DNA from: Eublepharis macularius
Lineage: Eukaryota > Chordata > Lepidosauria > Squamata > Eublepharidae
NCBI RefSeq assembly: GCF_028583425.1
Contig: NC_072791.1
Coordinates: forward strand, 15,023,868 to 15,087,867
Reading direction: 5' to 3'
DNA length: 64,000 nt
Position numbers and translations under genes: made by a program. Below the pieces are notes generated by a model, which was not told the origin of the DNA, did not search any database, and worked only from the letters and a program-made list of their open reading frames with translations. Below are positions 31,430 through 41,372 of the stretch, one piece after another (the first letter of the stretch is position 1; each line of letters starts with the position of its first letter).

Positions 31430-31625
31430 CACACAAGGGCAGCCATTCGCACGTACTTAGCGAACACTAGCCTAGCAAAGACACGTGGGTTACCTGGCGC
31501 AGAGAAGCGCAGCTCCGATCCTCCCTTCCTGCTCCTGCAGCCACCTCCCACCGAGCCCCCATTGGCTGCTCACGACAGGATTGCGGCCCGCCTCAAAGAC
31601 GCTAAGCTACCGCGATTGGTCAAAA
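31430..31625 (-). promoter_or_regulatory. Candidate WDR89 promoter and first exon (CCAAT boxes, donor)
   Basis: On the minus strand, GACCAATCGCGG (about 31610) and AGCCAATGGGGG (about 31560) are good NF-Y boxes in a CpG-rich stretch. Downstream, CTCTGCGCCAG is followed by GTAACC at 31503, a possible splice donor that would give a short non-coding exon joined to 5633. Against it: the 31430-31505 stretch resembles a repeat at 29690-29760, so the donor may sit in a repeat. Confidence 0.3.
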
Positions 31626-31889
31626 AGTGAAGAGGGGGCGTGGCCTCCCAAGTGTGGAGGTCACGGGCTCCATACCAGCCCTTAGAGATAGGGAAAGCTC
31701 AACACTGAACCCAGACCATCACTTCGGGTTTCCACTCGAATGCGTGTGGGTTCTAGGCGAAATATGCATCACATCTGATTTTAGGATCATATAGCAGAGT
31801 GCGAGTTCCCAAGAATTCTTCTCTCGATACAAATTTTTTTTTAAGTTTAAAAAGAGCCTAATACCAAGAGAAGTTTTTTTAAAAAAAAA

Positions 31890-32075
31890 ATCTAGAGGAG
31901 AATTAGAATGGATTAGGTGGGACCTGGAGATCTCCTGGAATCTCCAGACGGCAAAGATCAGTCCCCTGGAGGAAATGTTAGCTCTGGAAAGGGGGCTCTG
32001 TGTCATTTTACCGAAACCCCACGCAGGCTCCACCCCCAAATCTCCAGGATTTCCCAACTCGGAGTTGGCAACCCT
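31890..32075. mobile_element. GGGTTGCCA-ended element, left of an inverted pair
   Basis: Contains GGAGATCTCCTGGAATCTCC and ends CGGAGTTGGCAACCCT. It is inverted relative to 32185-32410. Confidence 0.5.
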
Positions 32076-32184
32076 ACGAAAGTCTAATTGGACGCCAATT
32101 GGCATGTGATTGCCAATGGGTACAGAGCGATAGGAGCCTAGATCTTATTAATTCCGTTTTGAACCATACATGCACTGGAAGACT

Positions 32185-32410
32185 CGTACGGTTGCCAATC
32201 TGACGTGGGAAAGTCCTGGAGATTTGGGTGTGGAACCTAGAGTGGATAGGGTTTGGGGAGGGGAAGGATCTCACCATAGTATAATGCCAGAGAGTGCAGC
32301 GTCCAAAGCAGCCATTTTCTCCAGGGGAACTGAGCTCTGTACTCTGGAGAGCAGTTCTAACTCTGGGAGATCTCCAGATCCCACCTGGAGGTTGGCAACC
32401 TTATACTCCA
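32185..32410. mobile_element. GGGTTGCCA-ended element, right of an inverted pair
   Basis: Starts ACGGTTGCCAATCTGACG and ends ATCCCACCTGGAGGTTGGCA, so it has its own inverted ends. It also carries CATTTTCTCCAGGGGAACTG. Another relative lies at 40890-41080. Confidence 0.55.
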
Positions 32411-32562
32411 GCCTCTCCCTCCCCGTTTCTATGAAGACAGGTAGGGAGGGCATCACTCTAGTGCCCCATCCTATTTCTATTCTAGAGGAAGCTCACATTC
32501 TGAAAGTCTTGCTGGTTTCTGAGGTGCCATCCTATTTCTGTTTCCCTGTTACCCGCACTGAC

Positions 32563-32720
32563 CTCGTGTTCGATTGAGAGCCCGAAGTGCCTCCCTACTT
32601 TGAACGAGCACGTTGCTCTTTGCGACTGCCTAGTGGAGGAGGAAGGGGCGGGGCGTCCTGGTCGCGGGAGCTGAAGACGCTACCGTGTAGCCTGGGCACC
32701 AGGGGGCGCTGCCGGGCTGC
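32563..32720. promoter_or_regulatory. CpG-rich segment with GC box and CTCF-like site
   Basis: GGGGCGGGGC at about 32645 is a strong Sp1-type box, and GCACCAGGGGGCGCTGCC at 32696-32713 matches the CTCF core very well. CpG is dense across 150 bp, in contrast with the flanks. On the minus strand ACGAG followed by GTCAGT at 32562 is an alternative donor for a WDR89 first exon. Confidence 0.5.
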
Positions 32721-32939
32721 GGCTTGGTTGAGCTCAGGAAGGGAGGTGCTTTGGCTTACTGGAAATGCAATCCTAAACAGAGTTACTCCCGTCAAAGCCC
32801 ATTGCAGGGAATGCCCCAGCAGTGAAACTAAGATCGTCTGGGCTGGGAGGCAGAATCACGTGTACGTGCGTACTAACGCACGCATATGCAGGTTTATTAA
32901 TTTATTAATACATTTATTAATGTATGACATGCATTATGC

Positions 32940-33110
32940 CATCTTTTTTCAAGGAGCTCAGGAGCATACATCAAACCCCTCCCCTTCATTATATCTTCAC
33001 AACAGCCCTGCGAGGTAGTTTAGGCTGAGTGACAATGAGACTCCCAGTGACCTTCATGGTACAGTAGGATCTAGTCCAACATATTAATCCCTGTGCCATA
33101 CTGGCTAATA
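32940..33110 (-). repeat. Sauria-like tRNA SINE fragment, reverse
   Basis: TCACAACAGCCCTGCGAGGT, then GACTCCCAGTGACCTTCATG, decayed. 32763-32815 just before it is a half copy of the 84-bp palindromic MITE. Confidence 0.5.
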
Positions 33111-33515
33111 TTGTGTTTGCTTTACACCAGGTATTGGCTTGGAGCTGGAGCATTTCCTGTGCCAATTCTGAGTAAAGGAAAACAAACAAATCAGAAAGAT
33201 TGATAAAAGTGTGCCAGAAGTTTGCTTGGAAGGCTGGCCTTCCTACAAGCCACTTCAATCGGTTGAATATTCACTCCTTCTGCTGCAGGAATATTAGCTC
33301 AACAAGCATCTTGGACAGAGAACCTTCAGCACCTCACCGCCTACAATGGCCAAGTTTCTTTGCAGGTTGATGTAGCTCTGGTAGTGAGACTGGTTTACAG
33401 CTTTTAACCAGTTGGTAGGGTAGATGCACACAGAGTGCCTGTTGCTTTTTTAACCCAGAGATTCATTTTTGTAGTGAGCACATGAGGCAGAATCAGACCC
33501 TCAGTCCATCAAGAT
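33111..33515. other. No gene recognised
   Basis: Nothing identifiable on either strand. Confidence 0.4.
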
Positions 33516-33519
33516 CAGT

Positions 33520-33655
33520 ATTGCCTACTCAACTGGCAGCAGGTCTCCGGGGTTTCAGGTGGAGGTCTTTCGTGTCACCTGATCCTTTCAACTGGAGCTG
33601 AACCTGGGACCTTCTGCGTGCAAAGTGGACGCTCTCCTGCTGAACGCCCCCCCCC
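33520..33655 (-). repeat. tRNA-derived SINE, family D, reverse
   Basis: CAACTGGCAGCAGGTCTCCG, GGGTTTCAGGTGGAGGTCTT, TTCAACTGGAGCTGAACCTGG, GACCTTCTGCGTGCAAAG: the reverse of the family at 20396, with the B-box complement near 33600. Confidence 0.7.
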
Positions 33656-33699
33656 CCAACGAAAACTTTGGAAGCGGGTTTAGCCCAGTAAGTTTCACA

Positions 33700-33895
33700 A
33701 AGGCAACATGGTGTGGTGGCTAGAGTGGGATCTTGGCGATCCAGTTTCAAATCCTCACTCAGCTGTGGAGCTCAGTGGGCGCCCTTAGACCAGCCACTTC
33801 CCCCCAGTTTAACCAACAAAGGGTTGTCAGGATGGTAACATGGAAGAGGCAAAGCTATTTGGGCCATCCTGTGCTTCTTGGAGAAAGGGTGAGGG
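33700..33895 (+). repeat. Sauria-type tRNA SINE, decayed
   Basis: GGCAACATGGTGTGGTGGCT (A box), AGTTTCAAATCC (B box), AGGGTTGTCAGGATGGTAAC, CTTCTTGGAGAAAGGGTG. Confidence 0.65.
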
Positions 33896-34054
33896 GGGAA
33901 ATGCAACCAATACACACCCAGCTAAGCACATGGTTGCCCCCGGGGGCAACAGCGAATGAAGGTGGGAGCAAAATCACCAGGAAGAACACCATACCTGGTG
34001 GCGACCGTGAGCCTAAAGCAATGTGGAATCTTATTTGCATTCGTTTTTTTAATT

Positions 34055-34575
34055 TATTGTAAACCACTGCGATTCTAGAGTATTGTGTGCCGTTCTGGAG
34101 GCCTCACTTCAAAAAGGATGTGGACAAAATCGAGAGGGTGCAGAGGAGAGTGACGAGGGCGATCAGGGGTCTGGAGACCGAGCCCTACGAGGAAAGGCTG
34201 AGGGCCTTGGGAATGTTTCGTTTGGAGAAGCGGAGATTGAGGGGGGGCATGACTGCTCTCTTTAAATATTCGAAAGGCTGTCATTTGGAGGAGGGCAAAG
34301 AGCTGATCCAGTTGGCAGCAGAGGGTAGGACTCAAAGCAATGGGCTAAAACTACATGCACAAAGGTACCAGCTGGATATTAGGAAGAACTTTTTCACGGT
34401 CAGAGTAGTTCAAAGGTGGAATCAGCTGCCTAGGGAGGTGGTGAGTTCCCCCTCACTGACAGTTTTCAAGAAGAGGCTGGATGAATATTTGTCAGAGATG
34501 CTTTAGGCTGATCCTGCACTGGGCAGGGGGTTGGACTAGATGGTCTGTATGGCCCCTTCCAACTCTATGATTCTC
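34055..34575 (+). mobile_element. CR1 LINE, 3' end with coding remnant
   Basis: Frame 34087-34506 stays open for 139 codons of the CR1 reverse-transcriptase C-terminus: RVQRRVTRAIRG, YEERLRALGMFRLEKRRLRG, RKNFFTVRVVQRWNQLPREV and VFKKRLDEYL. It is followed by GATCCTGCACTGGGCAGGGG, GTTGGACTAGATGG and CCTTCCAACTCTATGATTCT. 5' truncation is the usual fate of CR1. The long open frame shows a fairly young insertion. It is not a host gene. Confidence 0.92.
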
Positions 34576-34603
34576 TCTGAGGAGCAGCAAAATGGTCTTT
34601 TAA

Positions 34604-34644
34604 AATGAATGAATGAATGAATGAATGAATGAATGAATGAATGA
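34604..34644. repeat. (GAAT)n microsatellite
   Basis: About ten perfect GAAT tetranucleotides, placed shortly after the CR1 tail. Confidence 0.92.
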
Positions 34645-35240
34645 AATGTCTTGGCAGGATTTTGTCTCTGCAGCTGGAACTTTCACTCTTGACAAAACAG
34701 GGAGGAGGCACAACCGATGTTCTCACACCCAGCATTTGTTTTCAGAACAGCAAACTGGTAGCGCAGGGTTGCTCAACACAGACTCTCCCAAGAACAAGTC
34801 AGTGCAGGCACGCCTTGTAAAACATAGACAGCCTGCGACTCAGAGCCCTCTCTGCATCGGAGAGGAAAGCTGGCAGGACGGCACCTGGCAAAACCTGAGC
34901 GGAAAGATAAATCACACAGAGCAGGGAGAATGAGGCAGTGGGGAGCCGGAGATCAAACAACCAAGATCAAGCAGGAGGCCAAATTAAGACTTTGCTTGCT
35001 GGTTGCATCAAGCAGGGAGCAGGCTGCTGACCTTGAACACTGAAAAGCATTGGCTCTCTGTCAAAAAAAATAGGGGGGGGGGGCTAATGATTTTCATCAT
35101 AGCTTCGGCACCAAGTAAAGCCTGCTTGTGCCAACTTCCAGGCCTATGGCACTGTTCCCGCTACAGGGCAAAGGATTCAGCTTTTCTTGTATGCTCCAAT
35201 GGCCCTTCAGTACCAAGTCCCTATTCTTGGGTATCTCACA
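34645..35240. other. No gene recognised
   Basis: A homopolymer-rich spot (A8 then G9) lies at 35066-35082. Nothing else is identifiable. Confidence 0.4.
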
Positions 35241-36060
35241 GAGCTAAGCTACAAGAAACGAATTACAGGAGGAGGAACATGTGAAGGGACTCACAATGTT
35301 ATCTGGGAAGCAGGGCCAGACTGACGGAGAGCAGGGGGGGTAGTCTGCCCCCAGTGCTGCCAAAGAGGGGGCGCCAGGTGCAGCTGCCAGCCACCGGGAG
35401 GGTGCAGGAGCTGGCGGCAGCAATGCAGGCAGCTGCACAGAGGGCTGGGAGGCTGCCCGCACCATTTGCCTGCCCCACCGACGGGGCCGCCCCTTCAGCG
35501 GGACAGGCGAATGGTGCGGGCAGCCTCCAAGCCCTCCGCTCAGCTGCCTGTGCTGCTGCCGCCAAATCCGCGGCACACCGTGCGCCGGGGTGGCCATCTT
35601 GCCGTGCAGGCGGCACGCACTGCCCTGAGTGATGACGTCAAGGAAGTAACATCAACACACAGCACTGGGAGTGCCGCCAGCTCTGCAGCACTCCCGGGGA
35701 GAGGCCAGACTTGGGTTGCCCTGGTCGCCAGGAACCCTAGACCCAGCCCTGCTGGGAAGCTGAGTTTTAAGAGAGATCGGAAGGCTTTGTCAATTTCCCC
35801 TCTCTACAGAGCCAGGGAGATCTCTGATCAGAGGGTTTAATTTCCTCTTTGCCTCCTAGAAGGGGAGGTGGAACTGACAGAGCCTTCCAGAGACAAAGAG
35901 GAAATTAACAAACCCTCTGATCAGAGATCTCCCTGGCTCTGTAGAGAGGGGAAATTGACAAAGCCTTCCAATCTCTTTTAAAACTCAGCTTCCCAGCTAA
36001 CATTGCGACTCTCTTCACTGTGGCTCTTCCTTGTGTAATCTGTCTCTTGTAGCTTGGCTC
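35241..36060. mobile_element. 372-bp-type foldback MITE, split by a hAT element
   Basis: Ends GAGCTAAGCTACAAG and CTTGTAGCTTGGCTC. Flanking triplets are ACA and TCA, one base from a match. Arms include CTGAGTTTTAAGAGAGATCG opposed by ATCTCTTTTAAAACTCAGC. Removing the nested element and one duplicate leaves 371 bp, against 372 bp for the copy at 25797. Confidence 0.8.
35311..35751. mobile_element. hAT-type nonautonomous transposon nested in a MITE
   Basis: 441 bp, ends CAGGGCCAGACTGACGG and ACCCAGCCCTG. CTGGGAAG at 35303-35310 is repeated at 35752-35759, a perfect 8-bp duplication. The interior is GC-rich and related to 24960-25511 in inverted order (AGGGGGCGCCAGGTGCAGCT versus AGCTGCACCCGGCGCCCCCT). 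Confidence 0.86.
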
Positions 36061-36886
36061 TCAATTCTGCTCTTCGAGAATCACACTATCCCTGTTCTAC
36101 CTTTGGAGGAGATTGCGAGAAATGGACTTAATACTGCCATCTTTTTAGGTTTCCATCCGTTGTGCTGAATCCCTAGATGTGAAAGCTGACCGGGGGGGGG
36201 GGGCGTAATTTGTTTTTAGATATGCTTGTAAAATGCATACTGATGGTGACAACTAAGACCTTGTGTTTTATAGGCTGAAGTGGCTGGTCTTCTCTTCTGA
36301 AACCACTGACAGGACAATTGAGTTCATTTCAGCAGCAACAACAAAAAGTGGCATTCTGAAATTAGGGTAGTACAGGGTAGTTTCTTCACGGGGCAAGGTT
36401 TAAATGGTGCAAGATGATGTTGTTTACGCAGGTGGAGTGACATGGGGAGTGTCATTTTTTTTAATGCTCTTCTGAAGTAAAGATCTCCCAGCATGTAACA
36501 AGCTGGCACATCTTTGGAACCACGGTTTAGAGTCTCCCACCAGTTTTACAATGGGCAAGGAGTATTTTGCACAGAGAATCCCTCTAAAAGAGAGCCGAAT
36601 CCTGCTGGCAGGCTGAAGTGACCCAGTCCAGACCCACACCATCTCATTCTGCATAATAAAACAAGTGGGAGCTAACAGATTGCGTTTCAATGGCTACATT
36701 ACTATGCTGTTTCCCCATCTAGTACTCCCCAAAAGCAAACAGATAAAATCATGTTTTATTGCCAAAAGCAAATATAGTCGTACAATTAAAGGGGTTATCT
36801 TTTTGCAGCAAAAATCAACAGGAACCTTAAAGGCTAAAAAAATGTTTTCTAGCATAAGCCTTTAAAGACCGCAGCACACGTCTTCT
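36061..36886. other. No gene recognised
   Basis: A run of Gs lies at 36192-36203. No exon or repeat I can name; 36805-36890 has a weak resemblance to the Penelope-like arms (AACCTTAAAGGCTAAAAAAA, then TTCTGATACAAC). Confidence 0.35.
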
Positions 36887-36894
36887 GATACAAC

Positions 36895-37298
36895 CAGGGC
36901 TTTTTTTCAGCTGGAACATGGTGGAATGGAGTTCCGGCACCTCTTGAAAATGGTCACGTGGCTGGTGTCCCCGCCCCCTGATCTCCAGACAGAGGGGAGT
37001 TTAGATTGCCCTCCATGCCGCTGGAGTGGCATGGAGGGCAATCTAAATTCCCCTCTGTCTGGAGATCAGGGGGTGGGGCCACCAGCCATGTGACGATTTT
37101 TGCTGAGGGTGATTTAAACTTTTAAAAACTCCCCCCCTTATTCCAGCTGACCCAAAGTGACATCATTAGCCCTGGGAGTATGCGTGCACTTTGTGCAAGC
37201 ACATGTGGTACCTGGGGCACCACCTCCCGCCAAGAGTTACCCCCTGTGCTGGCAACCCACTGAGTTCCACCACCTCTTTTCCCAGAAAAAAAGCCCTG
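36895..37298. mobile_element. hAT-type MITE, complete, 8-bp duplication
   Basis: 404 bp. CAGGGCTTTTTTTCAGCTGG at the left, CCCAGAAAAAAAGCCCTG at the right. GATACAAC at 36887-36894 and 37299-37306 is a perfect target duplication. The centre is a long palindrome (GAGGGGAGTTTAGATTGCCC opposed by GGGCAATCTAAATTCCCCTC). Confidence 0.9.
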
Positions 37299-37306
37299 GA
37301 TACAAC

Positions 37307-37740
37307 GAATGGATTTGCACTATGCTGTCATTTTATGTAGGTTCGCCAAACAACACACAAGCAGGATCAAGCAGCCATGGAATGCTGGAAGCCTAGGATG
37401 AAAAGTAATGATGTAAAACTCAAACCAGATCGAGAAACATACACAGACTTGTCCTGGGTGGTGAGGTTTTGCTAGGATAAGCCATACCGATAGTGAGTCA
37501 CTAATCCTAAGTTTTTATTCAGCCCTGGTTGAGACCTCTTAATAAACCTCCAGTTCAGCAGACCTTTGAAGTTCTTTTGTAAAAGAACGGTGACAGCTAG
37601 ATGACTCCAATGTAGACAAGGATACAGGTTCATAATGGCATAGCAACCACTGGCAAGGAGAGCCAATCCCAGTAAAGATATGTCCTCCAGCCAGCACTCG
37701 TTGGTAGCGTGAGGAGATACAAGAGAATGCCAACTGTGTT
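37307..37740. other. No gene recognised
   Basis: Nothing identifiable on either strand. Confidence 0.35.
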
Positions 37741-37935
37741 TGTTACATTTTTATCCTACCCTTCCTCAGAGGAACCCTACGGCATCATACATGGTTCTTC
37801 CCTCCTCCATTTTATCCCAACACCCCTGTGAGGTAGGTTTGTGTTGTAAGGGAGTGACTGGCCCATGGGCACCCAGTGTATTTTCATAGCAGAGTAGAAA
37901 TTTGAACCCAGGTGTCTCCGGGCTTTGTTCACTCT
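37741..37935 (-). repeat. Sauria-like tRNA SINE, reverse
   Basis: TTTTATCCTACCCTTCCTCA near the tail, ACCCCTGTGAGGTAGGTTTG, GGCCCATGGGCACCCAG, then TTTGAACCCAGGTGTC at the B box. Confidence 0.65.
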
Positions 37936-39190
37936 CACCGGTACTCCGTATGATACCGATGAGTTTGTAAAACGAGAGTTGTTAAATCCCCAAGTTCTTC
38001 TAGTCAGAGGAGATTCTGCACACACATGTCCCTTGCCTGATTCAAACACAATGCAGGCCAGGCAAAATAACTTGCCCGTGTGACTTCCCACATGCTGTGT
38101 CACATTACAAGTAGGGTGCCACCTGTGCAAAGGAACTACACATTGCACATCAGCATACCAGAGACCAGAAGCAGCCCAGGTTAAGTAAGATGCCCGTCAC
38201 CTACAACCATTCAAAGAATCTCCAATTAAAAGGATCTTGTGTAACCAGGAGACAGACTTGTGCCTGAAACCCTGGAGTACTGCTGCCAGTCAATGTTGCG
38301 CTGTACGGATCCCATATCCTGCTGCAGTACAGCAGCTTTATGTAGGCACTGAAATATGCATGAACTTCCTGACCTGTGGCACTGCTCTCTCTAGGTACAA
38401 TTTGAAAGAAGACATGCTGTTGATGTACTTCTGTATTCGCTATAGATACACCCCTTCCGATCTTGCTGAGCTCACCAAGCTGTTTGTAGCTGGGCTTGAT
38501 CATCTGCCCAGATCCCAAGTCCACAAAGCAGATGTAAGGAACTGCATGATCTAAGCAGGTTCATTGTGGCTTAGATCCCGTGAAAAAGATCCTTGTGTCA
38601 TATGGAATATGCTTCTTCTGCTGCTTTGAAAGCCATTGATCTTGTGCAAATGGAGTGTCAGCAGCAGAACACAGCACAGAGTATCTAGGGCAGGGCTCTG
38701 CAACGTGGCACCCACAGACACCTTTCCTGGTGACCAACAAGTGTTTTTGGAAAGTGTGCGGGACCGGGAGGGCTTGTCCCAATGCAGTTCCTGATTAGCT
38801 ACCGGAGATCTGACAGAAGAGTAGTTCTTAGCTAGCTCAGTATATATACTTTTATTTTTGTATTCTCTGCAAAAAAAATTAAAACCATGTTTATTTTAAA
38901 AAGCATCCTGTTCAACATCACAGGCAGAAGCTCTGTTTAAGAGTTACTATTAGAATTATACAAAATCCGACATTTTGTGGTTGGCTCCACCTCCCGTGGC
39001 AGCTGTTTTGTGGTTGCACCTACCACATTGTGCCTGAAGTCCAAAGTTGGCTCTAGTGTCAAAACGGTTGGGGACCCCTTGTCTTGGGCATCACAGAACT
39101 TGTTTGCAGGATCCAAGCCTATGTGAGCAGGATTGCAGCCCAAGCTTCAAATTCCTTCCCAGTCGTGAAACTCTCTAAGTTCCATTCTCT
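37936..39190. other. No gene; SINE scraps
   Basis: 38255-38300 (CTGAAACCCTGGAGTACTGC) is a family D SINE scrap. The open frames, including 105 codons at 38237, do not resemble a known protein. Confidence 0.4.
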
Positions 39191-39196
39191 CTCTGA

Positions 39197-39398
39197 GAGC
39201 CAAGCCACAAGTGACGCCTGACACAGGTTGGACACTTCTCAGCTTCCCTCAAGTTTTGATGGGAAATGTAGGCGTCCTGGTCTTGCAGCTGTAATGGAGA
39301 GCCAAGCTGTAAAACCAGGACGCCTACATTTCCCATCAAAACTTGAGGGAAGCTGACAAGTGTCCAACCTGTGTCAGGCGTCACTTGCGGCTTGGCTC
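39197..39398. mobile_element. 202-bp palindromic MITE, TGA duplication
   Basis: Ends GAGCCAAGCCACAAGTGACG and CGTCACTTGCGGCTTGGCTC. TGA stands at 39194-39196 and 39399-39401. The two arms match almost perfectly and meet around 39290. Shares its first bases with the 372-bp elements but has a different interior. Confidence 0.86.
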
Positions 39399-39401
39399 TG
39401 A

Positions 39402-39990
39402 GTATCATTAGAGAACAAAGTGAGATGAGGGATTATTATAAGCCACAAAGAGCCTTTAGGAAAGAAGGGGAGGGTAATCAAAATGAACAATCTACTCACA
39501 ACTATAAAGCAGAGATGAAAACCAACCTGTAATATGAGAATTACCCAAGAGGAAAGGTGGGAGAGGGAAAAATCCAGACATGCCCTGAAGGAGGAGCGGA
39601 CAGATTTAATCTAACTTCATTATGAATTTCAATTTAATTACTGTGACATACTTAATAATCATCAAGTCTGAATTGGATACTCAAGTACATACTCTTCAAA
39701 GAGTATGAGTCTGTAGGGATGATCAGAACGACGTTGTTTTCCTCCTTTCCTCAAGCAATCCTCCTGTGGCTTAGTATGGTTTTAACTCCAGATCAATGCA
39801 CCAAGGAGCAGGAATGTAATGTAGGAGCAGGAATGCAATGGCATCCATGCCATTGTTGTATTGTATGCCATCGCTGTGTTCTGACTTCTGTACTGAGAAC
39901 GATGTAAACAATTCTACCATTGTGTTCTGCTGCATTTTACACTGCATTTTATATTACAACACTGTATCTTAGGCATTTTATGAGAAGACT
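39402..39990. other. No gene recognised
   Basis: GAGCAGGAATG repeats three times near 39805-39835. Nothing else is identifiable. Confidence 0.35.
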
Positions 39991-39998
39991 CCTGAGGG

Positions 39999-40395
39999 TG
40001 TCAACTGCTAATATTAATTGCCAAAGGAGCTAGCAAGCTCTTCCTTATCTCTAAGAAATATGCGCTTTCATTTCTGTGCGGCCTTGGCTGAAAGCTTGCA
40101 GCTGGGTACTGAAATGTATCTGTTTCACAGGAGAGAGGATTCCACTGTGGACCTTATCTCAGACTAAACTGCTTTTTGTTCCCATGTAACTTTTTAGGCT
40201 TTCGCCCGTAAATGCAACGGGGCGGGAGAACGTCCCTCTATATCAGTAGTCCTATTGATTGCCTAATTACTTCTGTCAACTTCTACCTACGAGTGAACAC
40301 CTGAACTGTATGGATCTCTAATAAAGTTTTCTTCAACCAACGCACCTGCCTGCCTGCTGTGAGGGATTTGGGAATCTAATTGCCAGGGGTTGACA
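39999..40395 (+). repeat. Possible solo LTR (fossil)
   Basis: 397 bp bounded by TGTCAAC and GTTGACA, with CTCTATATC near 40232 and TAATAAAG near 40320 spaced as a TATA box and poly(A) signal often are. No internal region or second LTR is present. Flanking pentamers do not match, and the terminal inverted repeat may extend to 11 bp (AGGGTGTCAAC), so a DNA element is an alternative. Family and age not determined. Confidence 0.35.
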
Positions 40396-40489
40396 CCCTA
40401 GGACTGACAGGGAGCAAGCCAGGCCTAGCAATATTCTGAGTCTCTTCTCCGAATCTTCACCTTTCATTAAAAAAAAAAGTTATACGAAG

Positions 40490-40600
40490 CTGCCAACTAC
40501 CAAGTCAGACCATTGGTCCACCTAGCTCAGAACAGGCTGTGCTAAGCTCGATCTAGCAGTGTCTTTCTAAAGCAGCTGGCCTTTTGTCAGCAAGAAAAAA
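40490..40600 (-). repeat. tRNA-derived SINE, family D, reverse fragment
   Basis: TATACGAAGCTGCCAACTAC, CAAGTCAGACCATTGGTCCA, CCTAGCTCAGAACAGGCTGT. Confidence 0.65.
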
Positions 40601-40889
40601 ACACAAGGGGCACCGCGTACTATGCAACTGACAAGAGAAAAGTACTTTCTGCAGTAACCAACTACCCACTCTTACGTTATGAAAGTGCACCGTGCAACAA
40701 AAGAATTATTTGTATTAAAGTGCTAGGTGCTTAACAGCTTCAAAGTTCATAAACAATGTATACATAAGACCAATAGGTTCACATCCAGAACTCAAACCTG
40801 TTATGTGAGCTACAATTCTTGTTTGGAAGCACCTTTTTACTTCCAAACACCATGTAAGAGTTAGTTTCCCAACTTCAACATGGGACATG

Positions 40890-41080
40890 GAGTCCCTCTA
40901 GAATTGCAAGTGATTTCCAGACTGCAGAGATCAGTTTCCTGGGAGGAAGCAGCAACTTAGGAGGCCAAACTCTATGGTATCACCCCCCCCCTCCGAGCTC
41001 ACTCCCTTCCCTGAGCTCTGCCCTCTCTGACACCACCCCCCATCTCCAGGAGTTTCTCAAGCTGGGGTTGGCCAAGCTAG
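40890..41080. mobile_element. GGGTTGCCA-ended element, old copy
   Basis: GTGATTTCCAGACTGCAGAG, ATCAGTTTCCTGGGAGG, CCCCATCTCCAGGAGTTTCT, GGGGTTGGCCAAGC: similar order to 31890-32075 but more decayed. Confidence 0.45.
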
Positions 41081-41184
41081 CTCTGGGCTGTTGCCTCTCC
41101 CAAATAACACTTGTATAAGAACACACAACACTGCTATATACAGGGTTAAATCATTGGACCATCTAACTTAGTATTGTCTATTGA

Positions 41185-41372
41185 TGAGCAGCATAGTGGT
41201 TAAGTGGTTGGGATGCAAATGAGCACTCTGCTGGTTCGAATCCCACTACCGCCATGAGCTCAGTAGGTGTCCCTGGGTAAGCTACTCTTCTCAGCCGCAG
41301 CTCCCCAGCTGTATTGTGGGGAGTTCCGAGCTCTAATCTGTCTAGAAGAGCAGTATATATATTGTTATTACT
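41185..41372 (+). repeat. tRNA-derived SINE, another family
   Basis: GCAGCATAGTGGTTAAGTGG (A box) and GGTTCGAATCCC (B box), then AGCTCAGTAGGTGTCCCTGG, AGCAGTATATATATTG. It differs from families A, D and the Sauria type. Confidence 0.65.

Noticed and set aside
34087-34506. 139-codon open frame as a host gene
   Set aside because: CR1 reverse-transcriptase C-terminus followed by a CR1 3' tail.
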